NCBI GenBank assembly: GCA_051710585.1
Contig: JBPESP010000001.1
Span: 62,001 to 126,000, forward strand
Source: JBPESP01 sp051710585
GTDB taxonomy: Bacteria > Pseudomonadota > Gammaproteobacteria > Enterobacterales > Enterobacteriaceae
Reading direction: 5' to 3'
Length of the DNA: 64,000 bases
Numbering within the stretch: position 1 is the first letter of the stretch; the number at the start of each line of letters is the position of its first letter. The translations under genes were made by a program, and so were the position numbers. This document shows, in pieces, positions 45,575 through 56,841 of this stretch. The notes under the pieces are model-generated. The model searched no databases. It had not been told where the DNA came from and saw only the letters and a list, made by a program, of their open reading frames with translations.

Positions 45575-46470
45575 GCACCCTGAGTGCGTTGTAATATCCA
45601 TATGATATAGTTTGTAATTTTATAAACTACTTTGCTAAAGCTTATATAGCCCATTATTGGTATCCGTTTGTTTTAAGACTTCTGTCTGAAGAAGCGCTCC
45701 ATCAGACTTTGTTATCCTAAAAGTTACCACACCGATTCATGCTTTATTTCATTCGGTAAGGTCATAGCAACTCTGTTAAAATTATCTGATCGTCCTATGA
45801 TAGCTACTCTATTCGCTATGGAACATTACTCAAAATAGCTTACTACACCTCCCAAACTAATATACGTCCATTGTTACCACGCCATAGCTAGTTTAGCGCT
45901 ATTACAGCGAAGCGAAATAGCGCTAATGTAATAGGGGAATCGTAATATGTACCTGACTATCATGCTTATATACTTGCGCATCAGCTACTGAAACTAATCA
46001 ATCACAGTCCTTCATAAACCCTCTTTTCGAGACAGGTTCTATTCAGAACCCTATTATAAATTTTATTATGAAAGCGATACTTTCACGCAATCTGAAGCAC
46101 GGCTGATACTGCCATTCATGAACCTGATTACGCAATACGGTTCGACCTACCGTCTAGCTTATTAGGATAACTTTCCAGTATTTTTAACTGCAGCGATTAA
46201 CCCTGAACATGTGCAGAATTAGCTACAGGATAATGCACTCCGAGTTTCCTGATTAACAAAACTGTTTGGAGAGTCTGCTATCAAGCAGTGATATAGCATT
46301 TTAATATTTTTTTGTTTTTTAATGCGTTTTATCTTATTCTTAAAATTATATATTTCACTTTCTTCCAGGATCACAGAAAAGGCTTATAGCATTTTTCTCT
46401 GTCACTATCGCAGAAAAGCTGACAATGCCCATGGTTTTTTTCTGTTTGCGTATCGCTGTAATTGTTGCTC
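45575..46470 (-). mobile_element. Decayed IS3-family insertion sequence, copy 3
   Basis: It is homologous to the relic at 35.6-36.6 kb at the DNA level near its 3' end (TGAGTGC..., then CTCCATC-GACT-TTATCC on the plus strand). On the minus strand OrfA ends with ESEIYNFKNKIKRIKKQ near 46340 and OrfB ends with GGATAAC-AGTC-GATGGAGCGCTTC near 45700, the DNSPMERFF block with one inserted base. It is more decayed than copy 2 and sits just after the purC relic. Confidence 0.9.
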
Positions 46471-46955
46471 TATAGCCAGTTAAAAAAAACGGATTCACAC
46501 TTGTATTTAGAATTAAAATTTATTATTTTTATTGATACACTCAAATTATTCTGAAATAAGCAGATCATCTCTGCGATTATCTTGTCAGATGCAATATACT
46601 ATTAAATATACATTATAAATAGATTAAAAAATTATTTCTTCAATTAATAATTTCCCAGAAATAGAAGGGATATTTAAAAACTTTCATTTTCACGTTATTA
46701 ACCTAAATACTGAATTATTCCGAAACTATCATAAAATGCGAGTTAATCATCAGTAATTTTACCTAATTTCCTTAATTAATATTTTAAGGGTTTAAAGAAA
46801 TACAGAATTGACTAAAATTAATCTGAAATATTTTCATCCCTAAACGAAATGTATGTTTATAAAACGCTTTACGGACCACACGCTAGTCAGCGTACAGATT
46901 TATCAGTAGCAGCCCTCTTGGGCAAAACTTTAAGTACCTTAGTAATTTTCGCTAA
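46471..46955. other. AT-rich spacer, no gene
   Basis: Nothing recognised on either strand. Confidence 0.5.
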
Positions 46956-47560
46956 CATTCATAAAGGCTAGAATATATAATAAATAATAACGCTGCTGTT
47001 CATTGATATCATGTCAACCGGCGCAGGCCCCAGAGTCACTCCTAATAGTGACAACGCACTTATCAAGGCCAGCCTACAGATTCAAACTTTGCCCAACTAC
47101 TTAACACCGCACCACATAGGCTTACAGAACTTAAGAAAAACCAAAAAACACCATTCCCCACTATATATCTCCATAGATAGCTACATGCCACAGCTTATCC
47201 GTCCATAATAGACTCCATCAAAAACACCGGAAGTATCAGAATTAAAGAAATACCATTCCTACCATATTTTTAGCTACAGCATAAAACTATTGAAGCATAG
47301 ATTATAGCTGTGATCAAAGTGGAGTAAAATGACCCTTAGTAGCGCGGTAGTACGGGGATGAAGAAAATAGACCTATCCAAACGGCGCTCATAACAAAAAC
47401 GCCTAGTAAATCCCTTAACGCTGGCTTTTCCTCCATAGCGTCAGATATGAGTCTATCGTGGAGGGGAGTTGCTAGATAAAAAAAAACACTGAACATTTAG
47501 AAAACAATGGCAACAGAATAAACAGTACAGCCCGCCCCAATTAATAAGGCTGGCTCTGTT
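46956..47560 (-). pseudogene. Probable tatC remnant (twin-arginine translocase)
   Basis: On the minus strand, LATPL then VWIGLFSSSPYYRATKGHFTPL (47314-47500) aligns with TatC's SAPL...[21 protein letters not shown]. Near 46990-47060, LISALSLLGVTLGPAPVDMIS aligns with LVGAFVVGMLLTPPDVFSQ. Both blocks are in the right order and spacing for TatC with frame changes between. The flanking genes (purC, aspA) are not TatC neighbours in E. coli, so a rearrangement is implied. tatA and tatB were not found. Confidence 0.68.
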
Positions 47561-48714
47561 AAAGAGCGTCGCATGAATATTGAGGGATAGCGGTGAGATA
47601 CCCTAGCCCCAAGGGTATAAGTAATAACTATTCTAATCATATATATCTATAATTTAGTGGTACAATCTGAACAGTTTTAGTTGTACAATCACCTACCAAG
47701 AATCACTGTAGAAAACAGTGGATATATCAACAGTAGACACAGTGTAAAAGTGATACTAATCTCAATAAGCAACGTCATGGCAGGGGAATGGCAAGTTATC
47801 ATTTTTAGAGGCAAAAGCCTACTAAAGTTATAATCCTCTGTGAATGCCGGCAGAAGTAGGGTGCCTCAGGCTATAGCAGACAGCTATAGCAGACAGAAGG
47901 AATACCTTATTTTATAGCGGATAAAAAACTTACTTCGTAGCCTTACCAAATAACAAAAAGCTAACTATCGCGTCTTTAGCCTGTGCCAGCAGCTAAATAA
48001 TATTCAGTGAATATATCTAGAGATACCCATATCGCTATATAATTCGCCTTTGTAAAGCTTGCCAATAGACGAAACAAAGTCGCTAATGATCCCATTAAGT
48101 GGCTCTATCCAAATCTGCTGGTGGTACAAATAGTAGTTTGAATGGATCTTTGATCTTAGCATTTATTTTTAATCCTGGTAGTGGAAATTGCTGCATAAGG
48201 CGGGATTGTGTAGCCAAGAAACAGCTGGCACATCAGAAATGCCAGCAATATCAGCATAACGCTTTTTTGATGCTATGATAGGCAATCAGGATCACTATCT
48301 TTAGATAAGCAGGACTCAAAGAATTCTAAATTTTGAGGAGGATGATGAGCTTTAATATACGCTAATACTGCCATGCATGCTACTGTATCGCATGGCTTTG
48401 ATAATGATAATTCATTATACTTTAGCCTCCTGCTTAAGTGCGGTCTGCCAGCATTATAGAAAAACGTAGCACTGGGCAGTACGTACCACTGTAAACGCAA
48501 GCTGCAAATTTATCGGCAGCAAGTGCAGTAAAATGCTAAGACGGCGGCCGTGCCCCCATAAGTATTTGCTGCCCGTCTTCCCCCGGATTATCTTAAATAT
48601 GGCATTATACACTCCTTAAATATAAAAAATCCAAACCGACATTATAACTTATTGACGCAGCCGACGATAAGGTAGATCTCAAGATAAAATGTCGGGCTAA
48701 GCACTTAGCGTTGT
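47561..48714. other. Decayed interval, unassigned
   Basis: Contains the 13-bp tandem duplication at 47871-47896 and a minus frame of 75 codons at 48273-48500 with no recognisable domain. dcuA would stand beyond aspA in E. coli, but no DcuA motif was recognised. Confidence 0.5.
47871..47896 (+). repeat. Two tandem copies of a 13-bp unit
   Basis: CTATAGCAGACAG occurs exactly twice in tandem, a probable slippage duplication in non-coding DNA. Confidence 0.95.
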
Positions 48715-49365
48715 ATTTAGATGTATCAATTTTTTCAGCGAATAAATTTCATCCAGCTGCATGAAATTAAGTAGACCGCATTTACATAATACCCCACTTC
48801 CTGCACGTTCTTCCCAAGTCTCAGTACAGATTTTACTAAAAATATTGCCATTGTGATAGGCGGTAAATATGATCTCGTTGTAGGCGGCCCATTGCCTTTA
48901 GAACAGTAGCTGCAACTCGTTATAGATTGTGAATAGGTTAACTGACAGACGAAACCCTGTTTATATAAACATCATTTCTGGATTGATATTAAGCTCAAAT
49001 AATCGTCAAGATCGAGGAATTGGTATTCACATTTCTGATAACTTATCAGCTCCAGATCGATCATATTCATCCTACTCAAAAAGTATCTGCACCACCCTAA
49101 AATACCTCATGTGGCCACAGACCAATATTTTATCGCAGATATAGAGACGATGTCCGTAATGGCACGCAGCAGCGTCTGCAAATTTTTTATTGGGCAACGC
49201 TGCGACTTTTTCGACTATTACTATGCCGTGTTCCTACTCAGGAACATTACTAATACGTGTGTTTCTAATATAAAATTCTTCCTGGTGCATATAGGGCATG
49301 GAAAGGATAATAAGGGGTTAGTAGGGCACTTCGAGAGTGCCTAACAGATCTTCTCTAATACAATA
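48715..49365 (-). pseudogene. aspA: aspA remnant (aspartate ammonia-lyase) with large internal deletion
   Basis: AspA stands divergent from fxsA in E. coli, and does so here. The minus strand begins REDLLGTLEVP near 49345, then EFYIRNTRISNVPE, GIVIVEKVAALPNKKF, then FRLSVN near 48960. It then jumps to AYHNGNIFSKICTETWEERAGSGVL near 48850 and FMQLDEIYSLKKLIH near 48740, which are the family C-terminus ([36 protein letters not shown]). About 230 central codons, including the SS(I/M)PAKVNP active-site loop, are missing. Confidence 0.9.
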
Positions 49366-49404
49366 GAGAGTTAATGTACATCTTTCTTGTAGTTAGATAT
49401 CAAT

Positions 49405-49430
49405 TTTATTATTAAAATTTATTATTAAAA
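49405..49430 (+). repeat. Two tandem copies of an AT-rich 13-bp unit
   Basis: TTTATTATTAAAA is repeated exactly in tandem within the aspA-fxsA spacer. Confidence 0.9.
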
Positions 49431-49771
49431 TTAAAAAAAATGGTTGTTATAATATTTTCAGAGTCTTAAACTAACGTTATTTTTATTTTTTTATTACTAT
49501 TCCCTTCTCTCTTCAAGTCAAGAGAGACCATTAATTCAATTAACTTAGTTAATAATTTTTATTTAAAAATATTAGCTTCAGAATATATTATTTACCAGTC
49601 TAAAAGACTCTGCATTTCGCTTAAAATGCATCCTAAATATACCAATACCATTACACTAAGATAAACCGGCAGCAAGGCTCATTTTACGCTAGCAAGTCTT
49701 TACCCTTTCGGGTGGTATTTTTTCGACACTAGAATCGAAAACACAGGAGAATTCAGTACACTAGATACTGT
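49431..49771. other. Spacer between aspA and fxsA relics
   Basis: AT-rich; an 8-bp stem (TCTCTCTT, 6-nt loop) lies at 49506-49527. No gene. Confidence 0.5.
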
Positions 49772-50210
49772 TAGTCGTTATTTTTATCATCTACATTGAA
49801 ATTACCTTTTATCAGCTCGCGCATGTGTTTGGCTCGCGCTGGTGACGTTTTGCTGGTAATTGTTATTTTTTAATATTGCCGTGCCACTGGTGCGAACCCT
49901 TTTGGTGCGTATTTTTTTGCAGATGCAAGTTAAATTAATCTAACAGATAAAGCTCCAGGCCAGCGATATAATCAAAATCGTTTTATTACTAGCGGGATTA
50001 GTACTGCTGTTACCCGTATTCTCCCGATTTTCTTAGATTTCTACTCCTGTTTCTACCGATACAAAACCTGTTAATGTTGCGCCTATTACCTAATCTGCAT
50101 TTTTAATATGGGCCGAGGGGATCAAGGGAAACATCTTCGAGGGGAAAAATGATTCCCACAACCTACCTTATGTATGATAGTTTCAATAAACAAGCGAAAA
50201 AAGGAGGAGA
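49772..50210 (+). pseudogene. fxsA: fxsA remnant (inner-membrane protein)
   Basis: It lies directly upstream of groES, its usual place. Broken plus frames give VFGSRW-like and VRTLLVRIFLQMQ, then IIKIVLLLAGLVLLLPVF near 49965-50030, matching the FxsA MIKSVSLIIAGLLLLLPGFF helix, and a C-terminal GNIFEGKN near 50130 like GNTFDGEY. Stops interrupt it. FxsA modulates phage exclusion in E. coli; its cellular role is unclear. Confidence 0.85.
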
Positions 50211-50293
50211 AATAAAAAATGGACTAACTTAATAAGTTTAATGTGTTATAATTGATAACAATTTTATATCTTAAGTAAAAAAAATCTTTACCC

Positions 50294-50323
50294 CCCCTTG
50301 AAACCCTAGAAATTACCCCCAAT
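50294..50323 (+). promoter_or_regulatory. Sigma-32 (heat-shock) promoter of groESL
   Basis: CCCCTTGAA (-35, 50294-50302) and CCCCAAT (-10, 50317-50323) are separated by 14 nt, closely like the E. coli groE promoter (CCCCTTGAA and CCCCAT). The start of transcription should fall near 50330, about 80 bp before the groES ATG. Its conservation next to a decayed fxsA implies selection for RpoH-driven expression. Confidence 0.85.
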
Positions 50324-50382
50324 CATGGTTACCATGAAACCTGAGTATTAACATATATCACAGGCGTTCATCCAAAAACTAA

Positions 50383-50703
<321 letters not shown>

Positions 50704-50718
50704 GTAATCCGCGCGTAA

Positions 50719-52392
<1,674 letters not shown>

Positions 52393-52415
52393 ACCTTGTT
52401 ACCATTAGTTGTTCT

Positions 52416-52447
52416 AAAACCCCCGATTTACGGGGGTTTTATTTTTT
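52416..52447 (+). terminator. Rho-independent terminator of groESL
   Basis: A 10-bp stem AAAACCCCCG (52416-52425) with 5-nt loop pairs with CGGGGGTTTT (52431-52440) and is followed by ATTTTTT. It lies 24 bp after the groEL stop. Confidence 0.93.
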
Positions 52448-52822
52448 CCAAGCAAAAATCCTGGTAGTGGGATGCGGCGTACATGAATTAACAGTGCGCA
52501 GGCTAATTCCTATCAACAATAAACAGCAAAAACGCTTACCATCAATAAATATTTTTATAGCTAAAACAACGTGGCAAATCTAAGCGGAATGAAATCTATC
52601 TAGATAGTTTTATGTTACTGGATAACAAAATACAAAGATAAATCTACATCGATTGCCGTAATATCAAGCAGATGGAACGATATATTTATCGGAATCTATG
52701 CACTGTCTTTATACCATAATATAAAGATGTACAGCCCAGTGTAATACTCCATACAAAGTCAACTGGCCAACATAGATACGTAATACAATACCGCCTCAAA
52801 CATTTATCTCTATCACGGCGGG
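52448..52822. other. Spacer between groEL and epmB
   Basis: About 375 bp. In E. coli yjeI and yjeJ stand here; nothing recognisable remains. Confidence 0.5.
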
Positions 52823-53842
52823 CTACAATCCTAAATCCAGCAGCGTTTTACTTTGCTTTCCGCCGATTTCCCGAACCAATCGCGGCACTAGATAACCCGA
52901 AACTTTCTCCAGCAACTGCTGCATGATCTTCTGTGCTCGCTTATCGTCAACCATGAAATGTGCCGTCCCCTGCACCCTGTCCAAAACATGCAAGTAGTAT
53001 GGCAAAATGCCAGCGATGAATAAGGCTTCACTCAGCGTCGCTAACGTAGTAGCATCATCATTAACCCTGCGCAGCAAGACGCTTTGGTTAAGTAAAGTCA
53101 CCTTTGCATTTCGCAAATGTGTCATACTGTCGCACAGAGCGGCATCAATTTCGCGCGCATGGTTAATATGCGTTACCAACACCACCTTAAGACGACATCT
53201 AGCCAATCGCTGGCATAGACGTGCAGTAATACGGGCAGGAATAACAACCGGTAACCGACTATGAATTCGTAAGGTGTTCAGGTGGGGGATCTCTTCCAGT
53301 AAGTAAATAAGCTCATCCAACTCATGATCTTTAGCCATTAACGGATCGCCGCCAGAAAGTATGATTTCATGCAGTTCAGGGTGCTCGTGGAGATAGGCTA
53401 CAGCGCGCAGCCAATTTTTTTTATTGCCCCGGTTTTCCTGATAGGGGAAATGACGCCGAAAACAATAGCGGCAATTGACCGCACAACCGCCTTTTAAAAG
53501 CATCAATGCACGGTTTTGATATTTATGTAGTAATCCGGGTACCACACTGTGCTGTTCATCCAACGGATCGGTGCTATAGCCCGGCACAAGATTGTACTCT
53601 TCACGTGCCGTCATCACCTGGCGAAGAAGCGGATCATCCGGATCGCCCGGCACCATACGCGCTGCAAAAGGATGTGGGACGCGAAAAGGAAACAGACGAC
53701 GCACTTCTGCCCCTTCACGCAAGCTAGGGTTCCCCTCAAGACTGAGAAGCTGAAGAAGTTGAACAGGATCTATAATGGCATCGGCAAGTTGATTTAACCA
53801 ATCTTCTCTAGCAGGGGCACTTTGGATTATAATATCCGTCAT
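52823..53842 (-). CDS. epmB: EF-P lysine 2,3-aminomutase EpmB (YjeK)
   Basis: EpmB is a radical-SAM, PLP enzyme that isomerises (S)-alpha-lysine to (R)-beta-lysine, which EpmA attaches to EF-P. The 339-residue product (E. coli 342) has the radical-SAM cluster C120-x3-C124-x2-C127 in [41 protein letters not shown] and the C-terminal PLP-lysine region [13 protein letters not shown]. It is divergent from efp with 39 bp between start codons, the enterobacterial arrangement. Confidence 0.97.
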   Translation of the reverse strand: MTDIIIQSAPAREDWLNQLADAIIDPVQLLQLLSLEGNPSLREGAEVRRLFPFRVPHPFAARMVPGDPDDPLLRQVMTAREEYNLVPGYSTDPLDEQHSVVPGLLHKYQNRALMLLKGGCAVNCRYCFRRHFPYQENRGNKKNWLRAVAYLHEHPELHEIILSGGDPLMAKDHELDELIYLLEEIPHLNTLRIHSRLPVVIPARITARLCQRLARCRLKVVLVTHINHAREIDAALCDSMTHLRNAKVTLLNQSVLLRRVNDDATTLATLSEALFIAGILPYYLHVLDRVQGTAHFMVDDKRAQKIMQQLLEKVSGYLVPRLVREIGGKQSKTLLDLGL

Positions 53843-53881
53843 TTTAGCTTAATTACCAAATGTATATTTAAGAGAATCACC

Positions 53882-54475
53882 ATGACATCTTACAGTACCA
53901 ATGAATTCCGTTCCGGTCTTAAAATCATGCTTGATTGCGAACCATGCACGATTATTGAGAATGAATTTGTAAAGCCCGGTAAAGGTCAGGCGTTCAACCG
54001 TGTCCGTTTGCGCAAGCTAGTCTCCGGTAAAATACTAGAAAAAACCTTTAAATCCTGTGAGTCGGTGGAAGCCGCTGATGTGATAGATATCAACCTGACT
54101 TACCTATACAACGATGGTGAATTTTGGCATTTCATGAATAACGAAACCTTTGAACAGCTGGCTGCCGATGTCAAAGCGGTAGGTGATAATGCAAAATGGC
54201 TTGTGGAACAATCTAAATGTACGCTGACCCTATGGAACGGTCAGCCGATTACTGTAACCCCTCCTAACTTCGTGGAGCTGGAAATCACAAAAACCAGTCC
54301 AAGCCTGAAAGGTAATACCGCCGGCACCAGTGTAAAATTTGCCACGCTAAATAACGGGGCGGTGGTGAAAGTGCCGCTTTTTTTACAGATTGGCGAAATA
54401 ATTAAAATTGATACCCGCTCTGGCGAGTATGTCTCCCGGGTAAACAATACCGCGTCGAAAACACAACCTTTGTGA
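53882..54475 (+). CDS. efp: Translation elongation factor P
   Basis: EF-P relieves ribosome stalling at polyproline. From the ATG at 53882 the product is 197 residues; the E. coli protein is 188. The lysylated K34 stands in [10 protein letters not shown], with [22 protein letters not shown] and the C-terminal [14 protein letters not shown]. The extra 9 residues ([10 protein letters not shown] region) follow the normal end and look like loss of the ancestral stop. An ATG at 53822 would overlap the epmB start region and has no RBS. EpmA and EpmB are both kept, so beta-lysylation is likely. Confidence 0.97.
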   Translation: MTSYSTNEFRSGLKIMLDCEPCTIIENEFVKPGKGQAFNRVRLRKLVSGKILEKTFKSCESVEAADVIDINLTYLYNDGEFWHFMNNETFEQLAADVKAVGDNAKWLVEQSKCTLTLWNGQPITVTPPNFVELEITKTSPSLKGNTAGTSVKFATLNNGAVVKVPLFLQIGEIIKIDTRSGEYVSRVNNTASKTQPL

Positions 54476-55677
54476 CGCAGTTACTATTTTGCATTTATAT
54501 GAGAACCATCTTAGCAAAGATAATTAGATTATTACTACTAGCTGCTTTGGCATTAATGGGATTTCCTGGGTCTAATACTACCTATAGCTTTACTGAAGAT
54601 ATACAGTGTCTCAGGAGACATATTCTAGTAGCCAGTTAATTATCAGGCGTAGAAATCCAAAATTGAGTCTTTTGCTTATAGAAAACGGTTAGCTATATTC
54701 TATATTACACTACTTTTAGCTCTATGCGACTACGTCAACCATAGCCTGAGTTTATCATTGGAAGGAGTTAATTCCTGTTAGCCTATTATCACAGTTACCC
54801 CTATCATTGGCGCCAGCGTTATCTGATAAGCATTATGACCACCCACATCGCGCCTGATTATCGCCGATGACATAATTGAGGTTTAGAGTGAGAGTGGCGA
54901 TATATCCTATTAAACCAAAATTAAGTTATCCATCTAAAATAAAACTTCCATTCGGTTTCGAGCAAAGCTTTCCTAGCTCGGATGTCTAGAATTGGAGCAG
55001 GTCTACAAAAGTAAAAATAATCGTATCCCACCCCGATAAACAGTGAATAACAATAATCTTTATCCAGTACTATCACATAGTAATCCCGCAAAAGGGGCAA
55101 AAGACACTTTAAACAATACCGTTTTTAATTAACTAGGAAATGAGCCTTGCTGATACTGCATTTCCAGGTTTTTAGCGATGAACAACCCTTATTGATAACC
55201 TGCCATACTGCCTGTCAGTATAACGGATATATCGAGCGGTAACATATCTCTAAAAACGCACTCAAAAGCGTGATAAAGCCTGATTATGCCCATACTAAAT
55301 TATTTAAATACAGTTATATAGTAAAATTTTCTATCGGGTTGGCGCACACGCCGACGGGTAGATATACCAAAAACTGAAAATAATAACAGAAAAAAAGAAC
55401 AGCGAAATGTTTCTCCATCCAGAGATAACGTTATACTCCGTGATGGAAATAAATACCAAGTGTAGTATTTAATCTAGAATAGTGTACTGGAAGGATAAAA
55501 ACCATAATTAGCTCTAAGGTTAAGCCGACATCTTGGTTAATATTAGTTAGTATTAATATTTTATAAAATGGCAGCATACTGCTAAACGTGCATAGCAGCA
55601 GTTTTAAAATGTAAAGCAATCTTTGTGTGCTTAAAGATAAGAGTAGACTGCATTCCTTTTTTTCACGGAGAAAAGTT
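54476..55677. other. Decayed interval between efp and epmA
   Basis: In E. coli ecnAB, sugE, blc, ampC and frdABCD stand here. About 1.2 kb remain with no alignable block found. It carries the epmA leader, where GGAGAAAAG lies just before 55678. Confidence 0.55.
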
Positions 55678-56655
55678 ATGAGCGATTCTGCCAACTGGAA
55701 ACCAAGTGCGCCTATTGTTAATTTATTAAAACGTACTGTAATTATATCCCAGATCCGACGGTTTTTTAACGATCGCGGATTGCTTGAAGTAGAAACGCCG
55801 GCGATGAGTCAGGCTACAGTGACAGATATACATCTAGTGCCTTTCCAGACATGTTTTTTCAGACCAGGATCAGCCGATGGTATACCACTGTATTTGATGA
55901 CCAGCCCGGAATATCACATGAAGCGTTTGTTAGCAGCCGGAAGTGGTCCCCTTTTTCAATTGTGCCACAGTTTCCGTAATGAAGAATATGGACGCTATCA
56001 TAATCCAGAATTTACTATACTTGAGTGGTATCGCCCCCATTACGATATGTACCGCCTGATGAATGAAGTCGACGATTTATTGCAACAAATTCTCGATTGC
56101 GATCATGCAGAAATGTTCTCCTATCAGGAGGTCTTCACTCAATATATGGAAATTGATCCCTTATCAGCTGATAAAATACAACTCTATGACGCAGCGATTA
56201 AATGGAATCTTGGCGAAGCGGCCTCACTGGAGAATGATCGCGATACGCTCCTGCAGTTATTGTTTGCGGTGGTGGTAGAACCCAATATCGGGCACGATAA
56301 GCCGGCTTTTATTTACCATTTTCCAGCCTCTCAAGCTGCACTGGCTAAAATTAACAGCCAAGATTGTCGGGTTGCGAACCGGTTCGAAGTATATTTCAAG
56401 GGTATTGAGCTAGCAAATGGTTTCCATGAACTAACTGACGCTCAAGAGCAGCGTCAACGCTTTGAGCAAGATAACCGCAAACGGGTGGCGATGAATCTAA
56501 ATGAGCAGCCTATCGATGAAAACTTACTGGCGGCCCTAGCTCAAGGGATACCGGAATGTTCCGGAGTTGCATTAGGTGTGGACCGTCTCGTCATGCTGGC
56601 GCTGAAGGCCGATCGTTTAAGCGATGTTATCGCCTTTGCAGTGGAACACGCCTAA
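55678..56655 (+). CDS. epmA: EF-P--(R)-beta-lysine ligase EpmA (PoxA/GenX)
   Basis: EpmA is a class II lysyl-tRNA-synthetase paralogue that ligates beta-lysine to EF-P Lys34. The 325-residue product equals the E. coli length. It has [31 protein letters not shown], motif 2 [40 protein letters not shown], and motif 3 [14 protein letters not shown]; it lacks the tRNA anticodon-binding domain, as the family does. The ATG at 55678 has the RBS GGAG; an upstream ATG at 55627 would add 17 residues unlike the family. Confidence 0.98.
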   Translation: MSDSANWKPSAPIVNLLKRTVIISQIRRFFNDRGLLEVETPAMSQATVTDIHLVPFQTCFFRPGSADGIPLYLMTSPEYHMKRLLAAGSGPLFQLCHSFRNEEYGRYHNPEFTILEWYRPHYDMYRLMNEVDDLLQQILDCDHAEMFSYQEVFTQYMEIDPLSADKIQLYDAAIKWNLGEAASLENDRDTLLQLLFAVVVEPNIGHDKPAFIYHFPASQAALAKINSQDCRVANRFEVYFKGIELANGFHELTDAQEQRQRFEQDNRKRVAMNLNEQPIDENLLAALAQGIPECSGVALGVDRLVMLALKADRLSDVIAFAVEHA

Positions 56656-56841
56656 GCGCTATCGCTGTAAACTTTCCAACCTGCAAAGCTGCTAACGGAG
56701 AAGTTCCCGTTTCCAAATAGCCGCTATCTCCTATGCCCGTTGAGACCGCTGTTTTTTTGAGTTTGTATCGCCGAGACAGCAGGGGCCTCTAACATTTTCA
56801 GCCACCAAGGTTTGGAGGCAAAGCAGGAGTTACTGTAGCCG
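56656..56841. other. Spacer between convergent epmA and mscM
   Basis: About 185 bp between the two stop codons; no clear bidirectional terminator was seen. Confidence 0.4.

Noticed and set aside
55431..55694. Minus-strand frame upstream of epmA
   Set aside because: It overlaps the epmA RBS and start, is low complexity and hydrophobic, and has no relation to frdA, the ancestral neighbour.
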